From NCBI GenBank assembly GCA_946902875.1, contig OX336355.1, positions 13,859,347-13,923,346 of the forward strand: a stretch of 64,000 nucleotides of DNA, written 5' to 3'. Position numbers and translations under genes: made by a program. This stretch comes from Nematopogon swammerdamellus (taxonomy: Eukaryota; Arthropoda; Insecta; Lepidoptera; Adelidae). Below the pieces are notes generated by a model. The model had not been told where the DNA came from and did no database searches. It saw only the letters and a program-made list of their open reading frames with translations. This document shows positions 1 to 11,414 of the stretch, piece by piece. Numbering within the stretch: position 1 is the first letter of the stretch; every line of letters begins with the position of its first letter.

Positions 1-93
1 AGAAACAATTTAGAGAACCGATGCGTTCTTGAAAGCCCTATGTCAACAACAAAAGGGTGCTGAGTCTCTGCGAAGAGTGATGCGGAGATAGGA
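1..93 (-). mobile_element. LINE type C fragment, cut by window edge
   Basis: The reverse complement matches the stretch at about 36500-36595: both contain TCCTATCTCCGCAT, then ACTCAGCACCCTTTTGTTGT, then a CGGTTCTCTAAAT segment. At 36.5 kb this leads into the C-terminal coding part of a non-LTR retrotransposon. Only the upstream part of that match is inside the window here. Confidence 0.6.
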
Positions 94-280
94 TGGGTGG
101 CAGGGAATAAGAGATGTTAGTTCCACAGAGCAGCGCTGTGATAATACGTGCCCACCTTTAAAACAGACTAAGCGAACTTACAAATCGTCTGTGACTCAAG
201 AGACTCCAGATCATCTTTAATTGTGTGTGTGGTCGCACAGCTCACACTGAACACGGAAGCGCACAGATCGATAGACTCAC

Positions 281-2039
281 AATTGGAGCTGCGACTTTTC
301 AGCCAGGTCGCGTTGCAGCTGCCGGTTCTCCTCGGTGTCTTTGAGCACGAAGTCCTCGCTGACGCAGCGGTCCCACGAGGAGTTCCAGCCCTGGAAGTGG
401 ATCAGGTACTCCACCGAGCGCCGCCCGCGACGGTCCTTGCTCTCAATTACTTCCAGCACCTGATCGGTGTAGCATTTTTAGGATTTTGTACAAACAATTG
501 TACAAAAGGACAGTCATGGTGAAACCACGTTGTCAACCTTTGCAACGATGAAGCGTTTCTAATGAAATGGTGATAAAACAGAATGCACCTTGAGAATAAA
601 GCCTCAGGGAGTATTATTGTTAACATATTTTTCCATTAGTGGCGGCGACCCTACGTAGGTAATCTTTTCATTGATTTGCATTAAATTATATTTTTTAAAT
701 GTGACTACAATGCAGTTTACTCTTTTAAAAGTTATATAATTATATTTTTAAAATGTTGCCTCTTTTGTTTTTCACATCAGTTTGGAATATGTTGTTAAGC
801 TCATATATGGAGAGAGCTTCGAAAACGTCACTGGAGGACAGAATGTGTTAGAGGGAGGTCGAGAGCGGGACTGGTGGTTCCGCGCGTCCTAGTCATCGCA
901 GACTGGCTGACGAGGGCTTGATGCGAGCTGAAATGTTACGCATGCTGGAGAACTACACAGAGTGGCCACTCATTGTCCCGACCTCGATTGACACCCTCCT
1001 CCAGGATATGTTCGGTGAAGCCATCGCAAGCTCAGTTCGACACCTACCTTCTTCCAATTAAAATTAATAAAAACAAGATTTTTTTAAATATAACAGATAA
1101 ATAAAATTATGAAATATACCTACTAAATCCAAAAAGGTCTACAGATTGTCAGGACGAAATTTAAGTCTTCATTTCTTTCAAAGACCACGCCTGTATTGTT
1201 AAGAGGGTGTGGTCACAGATAAAGAATAAAACTGAATGAATATAAAGTGCTAATTTTTCTAATAAATTATGCAAGGAATAATCCAAATAAATCATGTAGA
1301 AATCCATCCATACACATTCGTAATTCAAAGTGTCAAAGGTACCTTGTTGATAAGCATGAGGGAGGCATAATCCAATTAGCAGTGTTACCTAGTTGATGCA
1401 AACAAGTGCATATATGCAGAATGTAACGTAATTGGGCATGTTATTGATTAGCAGTCCCGCTCGAGATCTAAAAATAACTACAATGGTACTCGAGGTTGAA
1501 GATGGCTGCATTAACCACACCCTGCCCCACCCCACGTGAACAAAGAAACAACAGGGCGGGTCCGCGGACCCGACCGCGCCCCGGCCCGTTCCTGCCGCGA
1601 CGTCGGCGCTCCGCCGGCGGCCCCGCAGCGCGGAGTCACCGCTCCAACCGACCGAAATGACCGCGCAATTGTTAAAAGTTTGTTGGTAAACTTCCGAATG
1701 ACAGCTCTTTGTTTACATTGCTAAAGGAGCACTTTTGATGATAAATCCAAATGAGCGCACGATATAACATTATCGTACACTTCAATGTAAGTTGTGACGT
1801 GACGTGAGCATCACCGGGGCACAGCCAGGTAGGCCACTGACCTCCGAAACCGCAGAGTAAGCAGATACACACTGAGAGGTTAGGATGGGCGCGGTTTGGA
1901 GGGAAGCGCGATAAGTCGGAGCACTGACGCGGCTCACCTTCGAGTCGTAGAGCACCTTCGCCTTCGTGGGGTCCGGCTCGTAGCACAGCACCCGCTCGCC
2001 CTCCGCGAACTTGTAGCGCGCCCCGCGCGTCGACACCAT
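281..2039 (-). CDS. msl-3: MSL3-like chromo-barrel protein, first two coding exons (partial gene)
   Basis: Exon 1 is 2039-1938 (34 codons, ATG at 2039) and ends AAG|GTGAGC. Exon 2 is 459-281, starts after a CAG acceptor, keeps phase 0 and ends at a GTGAGT donor in phase 2. Joined, they give a chromo-barrel domain: [20 protein letters not shown] (residues 10-29) matches the start of MSL3-family proteins, and exon 2 contains [14 protein letters not shown] and [20 protein letters not shown]15 is the closest alternative, but the [12 protein letters not shown] and DTEENRQLQ segments fit MSL3 better. In flies MSL3 is part of the male-specific-lethal complex and binds methylated H3K36; moth dosage compensation works differently, so the role here is inferred only from the family. 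The C-terminal MRG domain must lie left of the window. Intron 1 is 1478 bases. Confidence 0.85.
460..1937 (-). other. Intron 1 of the MSL3-like gene
   Basis: The intron is bounded by GT (1937-1936) and AG (461-460) on the minus strand. It is mostly AT-rich. A GC- and CpG-rich block lies at about 1550-1645, and an unexplained plus-strand reading frame at 852-1061. I recognise no repeat family in it. Confidence 0.75.
852..1061 (+). other. Unassigned 69-codon open frame with exon-like edges
   Basis: The frame opens right after GTTAG (which could serve as a splice acceptor) and runs to TAA at 1059-1061, closely followed by AATAAAAA. The translation is rich in M, L and E (for example [17 protein letters not shown] and [16 protein letters not shown]) and does not look like random AT-rich translation. 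It has no upstream ATG in frame. It could be the last exon of a gene or retroelement lying inside the MSL3 intron on the opposite strand, or chance. I do not recognise the family. Confidence 0.25.
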
Positions 2040-2570
2040 GCTGGCGCAGCCCCCGTCCCGGCGCGCTCAGCCAACACTGCAACGCGGATATTTATTATAA
2101 ATAACCTCGCGGGGGACACACCCGGCACCGCCCCGGGGCACTTCTGATACAATAGCTGAAGACTATGGCTCTATTGCGACGTTCGAACCGGCTAATTTGA
2201 ACTTTTGTAAATATTGGAATTATGAAATTTATTTTAGGAGATCGGAAGAATAAATTCGCACTTACATTAACACAAATTATCACCCAGTCGACCTCTTCTC
2301 TTCGACTGCGAATTGCAAAATTCGATGCGATGCGACTATGCGACTGATTGACGGACACACCCCAACAAAGTGCTGGGAACAACGCCCGCCCGCCAGCGCG
2401 GCGGAAGGCGTGACGACAGTCGGAGGGTGGCGGGCGGGCGTGGGGGTGAAGTGGCAGAGGTGAGGTGGGGTGCGTGGGAGACGGCGACGCAGAGCAGCAC
2501 AGCTGTAAACAACCATAGACACGGCCGGCTCATGAACTATTGCGTAGCGCATTGCGTTGCGTATTAGCTA
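2040..2570 (-). promoter_or_regulatory. Likely promoter and 5' UTR region of the MSL3-like gene
   Basis: This is the region immediately upstream of the ATG at 2039. It is GC-rich near the ATG and again at about 2385-2500. No TATA box is obvious. A TCAGT initiator-like site occurs on the minus strand at about 2345-2341. The call rests on position and composition only. Confidence 0.4.
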
Positions 2571-5106
2571 AGCCTATATAGACGAGCCCAGTAACGTAGA
2601 CAAGGTGCAAGTAAAGTATGACCCAGGCATCATGAAAGTTAACAAGATAGAGATGGAAATATTTAATGTATATTTCCATATCATATCAAAGCATATATAT
2701 TTATATTTTATTGTAATAAATTTTTCAGTTATACAATACAATACAAATACAAAATCATTTATTATGAACAAATACAATTCAATTCAGATACAAAGTTGAT
2801 AATGTGGGTATGTTTACAGAAATTACATTTAGAACTATATATTAATCTATTTTCGAGACAAAAACACTAGACTTGCGTCTGTTTTGTTTTGTTCGGTTAA
2901 ATTCGTTTGTAATAGGGTTGCTAGCCAAAGGGTTGAGAGCCAAAGGATTAATTTTATTCTTCTTTTAATATCTAATTGTACAATGATACTGATTAAAGTT
3001 ACTAACAAGATATCAAAGATAATAATATCGGCGTACAATCTGCGGTATTTCTGACCCTTTACTTTATTTTTGGAGTAAGATAAATTAGGTTACGTCGTCG
3101 GTTCGACTGACTGAATAGTTAACTTCAAATAATTGCAATATAAGTTCACCCTTGCCGCACATTCAAGGGCATAAAATGTAATATTTTTATTAATTATTCC
3201 TCTAGTAAAGCCTGACCAGGAATATATGAGAGCTGTCAAGATGGAGCCACTTTTTAGATTCAGTATAGTACGCACATATTAAATTGGCCGATGTTTTTAT
3301 TCAAAATGTACTTTTGCACTGAAATACACAATAAAATATACAAAATGTATTTTAATTTAATGCATCTTTTATATATATTTTGATGTCAATGTAAAAAGAA
3401 CTAGCCTTGGCATTTACATGTTCACAACATTTTTTCCATGTTTCTGCAGATATGTCCTGAAGCAAAGTGTACAAATTACTAGAAAAATAATAAATCGACC
3501 TTGCTGAAACAATAAACTTCTAAATAAAAATTCTAGTTCAGAAAAACTTAACCTAAGCTATTTTTATTCGGACGTTTCGTATTTCTGTAAAGTCTAAAAG
3601 TGTTTTTTGTTCAGAACGAATAATATTTACGTCCCTCTTTTGTTTGCTATTCGGTAAATAGATGCTTGAGATACACTTAGATAGAACAAAAAATAATTAC
3701 CTAATTGTACATTACGGCGGCCAATTCATGACAATCTCACTACAATGACACAACGTTTTACCTAACCGCTGGCTTGACTTCAGGTATAATTTGGCTAAAT
3801 GTCAGTTCAGAAGCCAACTTTACTACATCATTTAGAGGAATGCTTTCACATCCTGCACGTTTTTTGTCTTGCAAACACTTGAAAACATTGTACACAGTAT
3901 TCCGCTACCTACTATGACTAGTTTTTGGCAGTAGTGTTATTTTATAGTTTAACGCAAAAACATAATAACAAGAGATTATGCAATTTTGACATTGACAACA
4001 GATTATCAAGCTTCAAACATCATTGTGGCCAGTGTAAGAAATTATTTCCAACGAAATTCCGCAATATGGCGGCCCCTCATATATTCAAAAATTCGTACCA
4101 CAGATTACTGCGTGGCCGCGTGGCGCTCTTGGCGGTCTTAGGAGCGCTTAAATAGTCTATGAAACAAATGTTGGTTGACAGCCGTAATTTGGCGCTAAAT
4201 ATACGTAGGGGCGAACTTCGATTGGTGACTTTACTAAAATGTTGTAAGTAGAGAGCGTTCCACGTAACTTGAACGCCGAAAGCATTAAGGATAACCGCGA
4301 GGAACAAGTTACCTACGTGGAACAGATATTTTTCTTCTGTTCAATTTCGGTGTTAGAACTTCGCTGACAACTTGGTCAAAATAAATAAATGATAGTGACG
4401 TACTACTCATAATACGGGTTTATACGACTTTTTTTTTACTTTGTTAGATGTACACACCGACATTCTACTTTCTGGACAGGCCCTCTTTATACATTTTACC
4501 AGTAGAAAGGTGCGATTGGAGTTTTTCTCTATACCTATTGCCAATATTTAAAACAGCGTAAGTGCGCGAGCGCCTCATACATCACGTTACGTTTCCGCTC
4601 TGTGAACGTCGATAGAGTAAGAAGGTTAAATGAAAATTTGATACGTTTATGTGAGACAACGATTGGAGAGTGTGCTGAATGCTCACAAATAGCGCGCCTC
4701 AATTCGGTGCGTTGTATGCCACTTCCTGATAATTTTAATTCGTTGGATGTGCATACTATGATTGATTATGCACTAAAAAATAATTGCAAGTATTTCACTC
4801 CCCGAAATCAGTACCGCTATTGTTTGTAAATAGCGTCAATTGCAATGCCGACTATTAAAGTGCTCCAATCACTGCGTCGTCGTGCCATGCACCTCTTGAC
4901 TCCAATCAAGCCCAATTTACTCGTGAGTACCGCGCAGTACACACACACTCACTTAGGTGCTGCCAGCTCAGTAATGGCGGGTTTGAACTGCTAATATGGG
5001 TCTTTCTCCGGATGGGCAGAATAAGCGAGTCCGGATCGAAAAGTCTTATAAAATGGATTCGTAATACTTTCATATTTTTTTATATTGTAGATATGATTAA
5101 ACTACT

Positions 5107-5128
5107 GGGGGGGGGGGGGGGGGGGGGG
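5107..5128 (+). repeat. Poly-G run of 22
   Basis: Uninterrupted run of 22 G. Similar runs occur at 23269-23289 and 43577-43597, and poly-C at about 43411-43432. Confidence 0.95.
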
Positions 5129-5459
5129 CTGTGTCCTTTTTCAAAAAAAAAATTTTAACTGCTGAAATCTTGACTTCACTGGCGCGTCCGGACTACACTT
5201 TGCGGTAGAAATTTTTTTTTCTTATCATCTATAAGGAATTACGCTACTTTGTATATGTTCTCTAAAACCTAGTTAGTTATGCTTTAACTTATATTTTTAC
5301 TAAGCATGAATACGCTTTAGAAGACGAAATACGAATTATTTTATCTGCGTCCGCTAGTTTCCTTTGATATCGGTGGCGCGCACGAATACGCTCATAGATC
5401 CTATACTATTGTAGCTGCGTGAATAGCTGTTAAAGCGAAAAAAAATATCGGTCGCGCCG

Positions 5460-5810
5460 CTTCCGTGGCGAGGACAACACGTCTGTGCGTTCCTGTGCGG
5501 CCGTGTTATTAAGGTATGTAATCGTTTTCGGTGGCTTGGTAACCTATAAAATTGATTTCGCTGAACGAATTTTCTCGTTATTTATTTGACATATTACTAT
5601 TATATTTTAATTAGAGATTGTCTTATTAGTACTAGATCTCCAACTTAGAGAGCAATGCTGTATATATAGGTTATATTTGCAAATATTTTAGATTTTCCTT
5701 CCTTTTTTGATTTCAGTGTCAATGACTTCGGTGTTTTCGGTGGAAATAGGTGCACCGAAGTCAATTTCAAAACCACCGAAAGCAAGAAACATATTTTTTA
5801 ATTAAATAGC
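5460..5810 (+). other. Left part of an unknown element with CACCGAAGTCA / TTCGGTGG motifs
   Basis: Contains AAG|GTATGT at about 5510-5520 (donor-like), then TTTCAG at 5712-5717 followed by a 28-codon frame starting ATGACTTCGGTG. The motif TTTTCGGTGG and its reverse, CACCGAAGTCA, recur here and again at 9310-9490, on the far side of the nested LINE block. I infer one older element split by later insertions. Family unknown. Confidence 0.3.
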
Positions 5811-6091
5811 ATGCCTATTAAAACTTATAAACAGGATAACTTATGTATTTGAGGATTAGAAATGAAAAAAAAAATTAAATTCACATAAAGGTAAAAACAT
5901 TTAAGACGACAAACTCTCCGTAGCAAAACCTAACTTACTGTATTCTATTGCGTCATTGAGAGTTTTCGTCGAATGAAGTAAAAAAAAAAGAACAGTTGTT
6001 CTTTTAATCGAAGTTAGATTATGCCGTTTACACTGTATTAACTAAATAACTTTTGAGACTAGTATATATTTCTTATTAAATATGGTTTCCG

Positions 6092-6304
6092 TTACGGTAG
6101 ATCAGACTTTAGGACGAACTTTAGCTTTCCGAAGGCAGCCCAACCATTTGAATGTGTCTCTCTACCTCCTTGAGTAGGCCTTGTCGACCTACCTAGCCGA
6201 AATATTTTTCCGAAATATACGTATTCCTCCACTTGTTTGATCACTTCACCGTCGATCAGAATATCCCCCTCACCCATAACCTCCATCGTCATGACGTTGG
6301 TTTT
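6092..6304 (-). pseudogene. RTE-type non-LTR retrotransposon, C-terminal part
   Basis: The minus-strand translation contains DKTNVMTMEV, then ILIDGEVIKQVEEYVYFG, then a WAAFGKLKFVLKSDLP-like end, which is the order seen in RTE-clade reverse transcriptases just after the catalytic palm. It continues the frame of the fragment at 7697-7934; the two are separated by the LINE inserted at 6309-7696. Degenerate and not functional. Confidence 0.75.
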
Positions 6305-6308
6305 ATCC

Positions 6309-7696
6309 CTAACCTTACTTTTGAGTAAGGTTATGGAGCGTATTGCCAACTCAGCGCTCTGACGTATCTAGAAGACTGTAAACTTCTCGATGACAAGCAA
6401 TACGGCTTCCGCAAGCAAAGGTCGACTGGAGATCTTCTTGCGTACGTCACGCATTTGTAGGCTGAAAGGCTCGATGGTTTTGGGGAATCGCTGGCGGTCG
6501 CCCTGGACATATTCAAAGCATTCGATCGCGTCTGGCACCGGGGACTGTTAAGAAAGCTTACGGTGTCCCTACAAAACTGTGCACTTGGATCTCCAGCTTT
6601 TTGAGTGGTCGGTCGATCTTTGTCACCCTAGATGGTGCCTGCTCGGCCGACTACTCAATCAATGCTGGTGTTCCATAAGGATCCGTGATGTCGCCTACGC
6701 TGTTTCTATTATTCATCAACGACATGCTCTCGCTCGGCGAAATACATTGTTACATGGACGACAGCAAGGTGCATCAAGGGTTCATCAAGGATACTGGAAG
6801 GGTAGAGCCTCAGCAGCAAACGCGAGACGCGAAACTGTTGCTCGGGTTGACCAGGTTGTCGAAAAGTATCCTCTTGGGGGAAGAACTTGTCAACTTCAAC
6901 GTAGCCAAGACGCAAGCTTGTGCCTTCTCTACTAAGGCTAATCCGTTTCCTCTCCAAGCCACTTTCCAGGGCAGCCAAGTCCCCAAAGATGGTAGTCTGG
7001 GCGTCCTGGGTATGGAAGTGTCCAGGGACGTTGGGTTTCGATCGTTCATAGAGTCCAAGACGAAACTAGCGTCTCGAAAATTAGGGATCCTTTACCGATG
7101 TCGGCGATTTTTCACGCCGGTCCAACTGATTACACTGTATAAAGCACAAGTAAGACCGGTGATGGAATATTGCAGTCGTCTTTGGGAATGGGAGGGTTCC
7201 CCTGAGTACCTTCTTTCAGCCTTGGATTCAATTCAGCGACGAGCCATTCGCCTCATTGGTGACTCTGTACTCACAAAGGACCTTCAGCCTTTAAAGCACA
7301 GACGTATCGTGGGGTCATTGAGCCTGTTTTATCGGTACTACTATGGCCCGCTGCTCTGATGAACTTGCTTCCCTTATTCCTCCTCCTACTGTTCGCCTTC
7401 GCCAAACCCGCCATACTCTCGCGGAACACCCCTTTGTAGTCGACAGAAGAGTTCTTCGAACTGCACGAATCTCTAAATCGTTCTTGTGCCGCACTGCAAA
7501 GGTGTGGAACGGGCTCCCAGGGAATATCTTTCCCCACTCCTACAATACACGGATCTTCAAATCGCGGGTTAATAGACTCTCCCCAGCGACATTAGTCCAC
7601 CTCCAAGCCGGACTGGCACCTCCTCGGCGGTGAAATTGGTTGCGCCTGAAGCTTCGACCTCGGGCAGAGCCACCCAGTTCGGAAGTAATAAAAAGA
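6309..7696 (+). mobile_element. 5'-truncated type A LINE (jockey/CR1-like), inserted in the RTE relic
   Basis: The element starts inside its reverse transcriptase with LSKVMERIANSAL, includes FRKQRSTGDLLAYVTH and DISKAFDRVWHRG, and carries the active-site box YMDD (around 6756) in the frame 6685-7359. Several stops and frameshifts break it. The C-terminal part runs through 7343-7633 (FLCRTAKVWNGLPGNIFP). The 3' end is CACCCAGTTCGGAAGTAATAAAAA. It is flanked by ATCC at 6305-6308 and 7697-7700, a short target duplication, and removing it restores the RTE sequence. Further 3' copies of this family are at 25.5, 28.1, 38.0, 42.3 and 47.9 kb. Confidence 0.85.
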
Positions 7697-7934
7697 ATCC
7701 AGGTTCATCCTCAGGCCGACGTTCAGCGAGACCTCGTAAAGGTCGCTGAGCGTCTCTTGAAGCTGAACCCGGGTATGGGCGAGGAGGACAATGTTATCCG
7801 CGAAACGGAGATGACTGGGAAACTCCCCATTGACATTTATTCCAATGTTCTCCCACTCAAGCGTCTTGAACACGTCTTCAAGTGCTTTTGTAAGGAGCTT
7901 GGGTGAGATCACGGCCCCTTGCCTCACTCCCTTA
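7697..7934 (-). pseudogene. RTE-type reverse transcriptase fragment (palm region)
   Basis: The minus-strand translation includes GKGVRQGAVISPKLLTKALE, INVNGEFPSHLRFADN and NVGLRMNLD. RGVRQGD.ISPKLF and HLRFADD are hallmark RTE motifs; here FADD reads FADN, so a catalytic aspartate is changed. On the other side of the inserted LINE the frame resumes at 6304 with KTNVMT. Confidence 0.8.
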
Positions 7935-7944
7935 CCAAGAAGCA

Positions 7945-8950
7945 TTTTTTTTAAATAAAAAGCGCGGCATGCAACGCCGAGCCACCAATAAGGTGCCTAA
8001 TGACGCCCATGTAAATTCGGTCGTACGCTGGGATTTCGAATGCCATGCCGGCCTGACAGGTGCTATTCACGCCTCTCTTGAAGGACCCGAGACGATACTT
8101 GGGGGGAAATACGTGGGCAGGGAGAGCGTTCCAGAGTTTACCAGTTCTGTGGAGGAAATATGTACCTGCAGAACCGATTGGTACGCACCCGTTTAAGTCC
8201 AGCGTATAGGGATGCAATCCCTGTCCAGTGAGCGTTGTGCGGATGTGGAAAGGGGACGGAAGGATCGCGTTAAACAGCTCCTCGGAGCATTTACCATGGA
8301 TTGAATAAGCGATAGAACACACTTAGGTCGCCGACATTCCTACGGAGTTGCAGTGGTTCTAGATCGCGGGACACGTTGGGGTCATCCACTAGTCGCAGGG
8401 CTCGACTCTGGATCGAATCCAAAGGCGCAAGCTGGTATTTAGCTGAGCCAACCCACAAGTGCGAGCAGTACCCCAAGCAGGACCTAATCTGTGCTATACA
8501 AAAGCAGCCTTTGGCCCGGCGTGAAGTACCGTCGCACCTTATTGAGTACGCCCAACTTTTTAGAAACTAGGTTGGCCTTGCCCTAACTAGATTATGGCGC
8601 CGAAAGTTTAGGTCGTGCGACAGTTCGACTCCGAGGACCCCGAGGTGATCGCTTAATTTTATCGACGGGACCTGGAAGGAAGGAGCGGGTATGAACGCCG
8701 TTCTTTTCGCACTGAACGCACATACTTGTGTCTTGCAAGTGTTAAACTCGACCAAATTAGTACGGCCCCATTCGGAAATAGACCGAAGCGTTTGTTCTTC
8801 GCCTCTTCTCATCCACAACGTCCCGTCAGGCTGAAGGGTGACTGGTGTAGGATCCGTGTACCTTACTTTTGTCCGCATAACAATGTATGTTGCCGAGTAG
8901 CAGAATATCATTGGATGGGGCGGGTATTTTCATGGAGCCTCACAGTCACC
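7945..8950 (-). mobile_element. Type B LINE (jockey/CR1-like), degenerate
   Basis: Poly-T at 7945-7952 marks the 3' end. Minus-strand frames give, in order, SEWGRTNLVEFNTCKTQVCA (8567-8911), MGYCSHLWVGSAKYQLAPLD and SRDLEPLQLRRNVGDLSVFY (8291-8476), then FLHRTGKLWNALPAHVFPPK and FKRGVN (7951-8322). This is the RT-thumb and C-terminal region of a jockey/CR1-like element. The 3' end carries the CCATGGGCGTC-GCTAG-type sequence shared by all type B copies in the window. The 5' limit is uncertain. Confidence 0.75.
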
Positions 8951-9037
8951 GCGGTTTACCGATACAAGTTTTGGAGTATCTCGACGTATCGGTGGTCGAT
9001 TTATTATTATAGTATTACGTGTGATTATCCTTTTCAG

Positions 9038-9534
9038 CTTTGCCGTGATAGCGGATTCAAAAGAGGAACGCTTAGCTAAAAAAATAGTGGCTGAAAGACT
9101 TAGAAAAGCTAGAAATAAAAGCGACCCCATACTTTATGCACTTAAAGAGACCGAAAAGAGACCGGCAATATCACAAAAAAATGTTTACAATATAAATCTA
9201 CTCAATACCTACTCATATCGAAATTGCACACAATTGTAGTCGGTATTGTTTGTTCTTTTGCACAGTTGCATAGTATTTAAAGTGTTAAGTTATAAAGTAA
9301 TTACACGATTTGATTTCGGTGACTAAAATATTGATTTCGGTGGACATCATATTTTTTAAATTCAATAACTTCATAACCGTTCAATCAATTTCGTTCCCTC
9401 CACTACCATTTGATTCTAAATTAATTCTAAATTATGTTTTGCCTGTGAGAATATCAAAATTCAAAGAAAAAAAAAGTGCCACCGAAGTCATCGAAATATT
9501 GCGACGGCGGAGAAAGACCCATATACCTTAGTTC
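9038..9534 (+). other. Right part of the unknown split element
   Basis: An acceptor-like CCTTTTCAG at about 9030-9038 is followed by an open frame to 9239. It translates to a strongly basic, helix-like stretch (KEERLAKKIVAERLRKARNK, then SDPILYALKETEKR), reminiscent of DNA-binding N-termini of transposon proteins, though I cannot assign a family. GATTTCGGTG at 9311 and CACCGAAGTCATCG at 9480 repeat the motif found at 5.5-5.8 kb. Confidence 0.3.
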
Positions 9535-9861
9535 AAATTAAATTAGTGTGCGTTACGTACGTTTACGTTTAGGTTTACGTCTCTTCGCATTTATCGGTAC
9601 CTAATACATTTTGTTTTAAATGTGTGTGTATCTGCCTGCTTAGAATTAAAAAGCCTAATTATGTGGAGACCCTTTTGTTTAATTGAAGTCGTGAAACACT
9701 AGGTAGGTACCGTGGTAGGTACATACTCGTACATACACACATACTAGGTTTTAATGATTGGCCCAATCTACACCTGTCTATAGTTTGCAATTCGTGATGC
9801 CGCACCGGAGAGAATGTTTATATCTAGCTAGACTCAATAAATACCTAATCATGAACTCCTA

Positions 9862-10259
9862 TTTTTATTTTTTTTTATTTTTTATGGAAACTGACACGGT
9901 TGGCTACATCACCTACAACGTCAGTGATTTCAGCCAATAACACCGGGTGAACTAGGTGCCATGTCAGTGCTTCCCCCTTTGATCGTGCCGGCTACACTGA
10001 ACTGGTCGGAAAACACAAACTATTTACATAGCCGTTTCGACAGACGTTTCATTCAGTGCGGTGGTTCCAACCCGGGCGGGTTAAACCCTACCACCAAGTA
10101 AGATTAGGAGGGAAGGGACCTACAGTTTTACGAGGAATCCGAACCTCGGTCAGCCTCCAACGGCCAGCGGTCACCCATCCAAGTACTGATCGCACCCAGC
10201 GTTGCTTAACATTCAATAGCGACAGTTGACTGTCTGCACCACTGAGCTATCGAGGCTGC
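9862..10259 (-). mobile_element. SINE H1+T1, full length
   Basis: Poly-T tract, then the T1 tail, the core (TACCACCAAGTAAG) and the H1 head ending with the reverse of GCCTCGATAGCTCAGTGG at 10237-10255. The 5S-like part (reverse of GTTAAGCAACGCTGGGTGCG) survives. CTATT at both ends (about 9859-9863 and 10259-10263) is a possible target duplication. Confidence 0.85.
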
Positions 10260-10350
10260 TATTACTCACTAGATTATTTCATGACGGATGCCGTAGTCAA
10301 CACCGACGCAACTGCTTAAATTTAAATCATAGGCGTGCCGAGGGAGCGAG

Positions 10351-10382
10351 TTTAGGGGTTGGGGAGACCCCCAACCCCTAAA
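10351..10382. repeat. Perfect hairpin with G-rich stem
   Basis: Arms TTTAGGGGTTGGGG and CCCCAACCCCTAAA are perfect complements around a 4-base loop. The sequence on either side (10260-10530) is otherwise unrecognised. Confidence 0.9.
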
Positions 10383-10528
10383 CCAAACTCACAACCACCC
10401 ACCCGAAAAAAATTGTTTGCATACTAACTAGGAATGCACCCGCCGTTTGCTTTGCGACTTTAGCACGAGCAGAGTCGCTTGCAACAGCTAGTATGGTTTA
10501 AAACATTGGTTTAAAAAGGTAAATTTTT

Positions 10529-10775
10529 TTGTTTATTTTTTTTTACGTAATCCGGTATGGGTGGCTGAGTTAGAGAGGCCAAAGCGCATGCTCCGACAAG
10601 CCAATATCACCTCCGAGAAGGTAGTTGCCATACCGGAGACTTCCCTGGATTGCTGGCTAGGTATACTGGACTAGAGGAGAACACAACCGAGGCTGCTATG
10701 CGGCCATCTTACATCCAGTACGGTGGTAACAACCCAGTCGGCTACAATTTGAGCCTACCACGAAGTAAGGGGCTA
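10529..10775 (-). mobile_element. H3-type SINE, 5' truncated
   Basis: Poly-T, then the tail ACGTAATCCGGTATGGGTGG and the body to CTACCACGAAGTAAGGGGC. It matches the element at 28528-28925 but lacks that copy's tRNA-like head. Confidence 0.75.
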
Positions 10776-11275
10776 ATAGATAATTCGTAATTAATTGAAC
10801 TAAAGTAATACACTGAATATTGTTTAGTGTTTATGATCTAATTTGAGTTACAAACTTACAACCATGATGACAATCAGTGTCATTGGCATAGAGTAACTTA
10901 TATGGAGGGGTCGAAGGAATGTGTGCCCACATCTCGTTGACTGCACAGATTATTTCACAAAGGTGACACAGAAGAAATTATGACTCATGGTCTCTGTTAT
11001 GTGGGTCACACAGACAGTGTGTAGGTAGATTAGCTTTTGAGCAGCCTAATAGACTGCGAAAGGTAAGGCAAAACTAATCCTTTGTTGGTGACATAAGCAA
11101 GTAACTAGATGCTTTTATGATATTGCCAACAATATTGAAACAGTTCAATTCATGTAAATTAAAATACCAAATCGTACCTACCTACCTGAAAATGTATGCT
11201 ATTAATGTTGTCATTATAAAGTTATTAATAAAATTGGCGACACAAAAACAAAGAAAGGATATAATTTTTGAATAA
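10776..11275. other. Unrecognised sequence downstream of CPR-a
   Basis: AT-rich, no open frame of note and no repeat recognised. TTTATT at 11276-11281 is an AATAAA signal on the minus strand, about 135 bases past the CPR-a stop. Confidence 0.5.
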
Positions 11276-11414
11276 TTTATTAATGTAAATTTCCTATTTA
11301 ATGCATACCTACGCATAACCTGCGACTTAATGCATTATTTTGGAATAAATAATGCAATAAATTCAGGGCTTTAATTTCAATGGCAATCCTAACAGCAAAC
11401 AGTTCTTTATAGTC

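Larger units (their letters stand above)
2571..6061. other. Gene-poor AT-rich stretch
   Basis: No recognisable gene. The longest open frame of note is at 4602-4829 plus (75 codons, GTG start, cysteine-containing, no known motif); I do not call it a gene. A block rich in GGCGCTC and GGCCGC around 4065-4220 may be an old repeat. The stretch also holds the G-run at 5107 and the left half of a possible split element at about 5460-5810. Confidence 0.5.

Noticed and set aside
4602..4829. 75-codon cysteine-containing frame
   Set aside because: It has no ATG start, no recognisable motif and no splice or promoter support; noted in the gene-poor stretch entry only.
10237..10255. tRNA gene from the TAGCTCAGTGG box
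   Set aside because: It is the head of a SINE; A and B boxes are too far apart and no cloverleaf forms.
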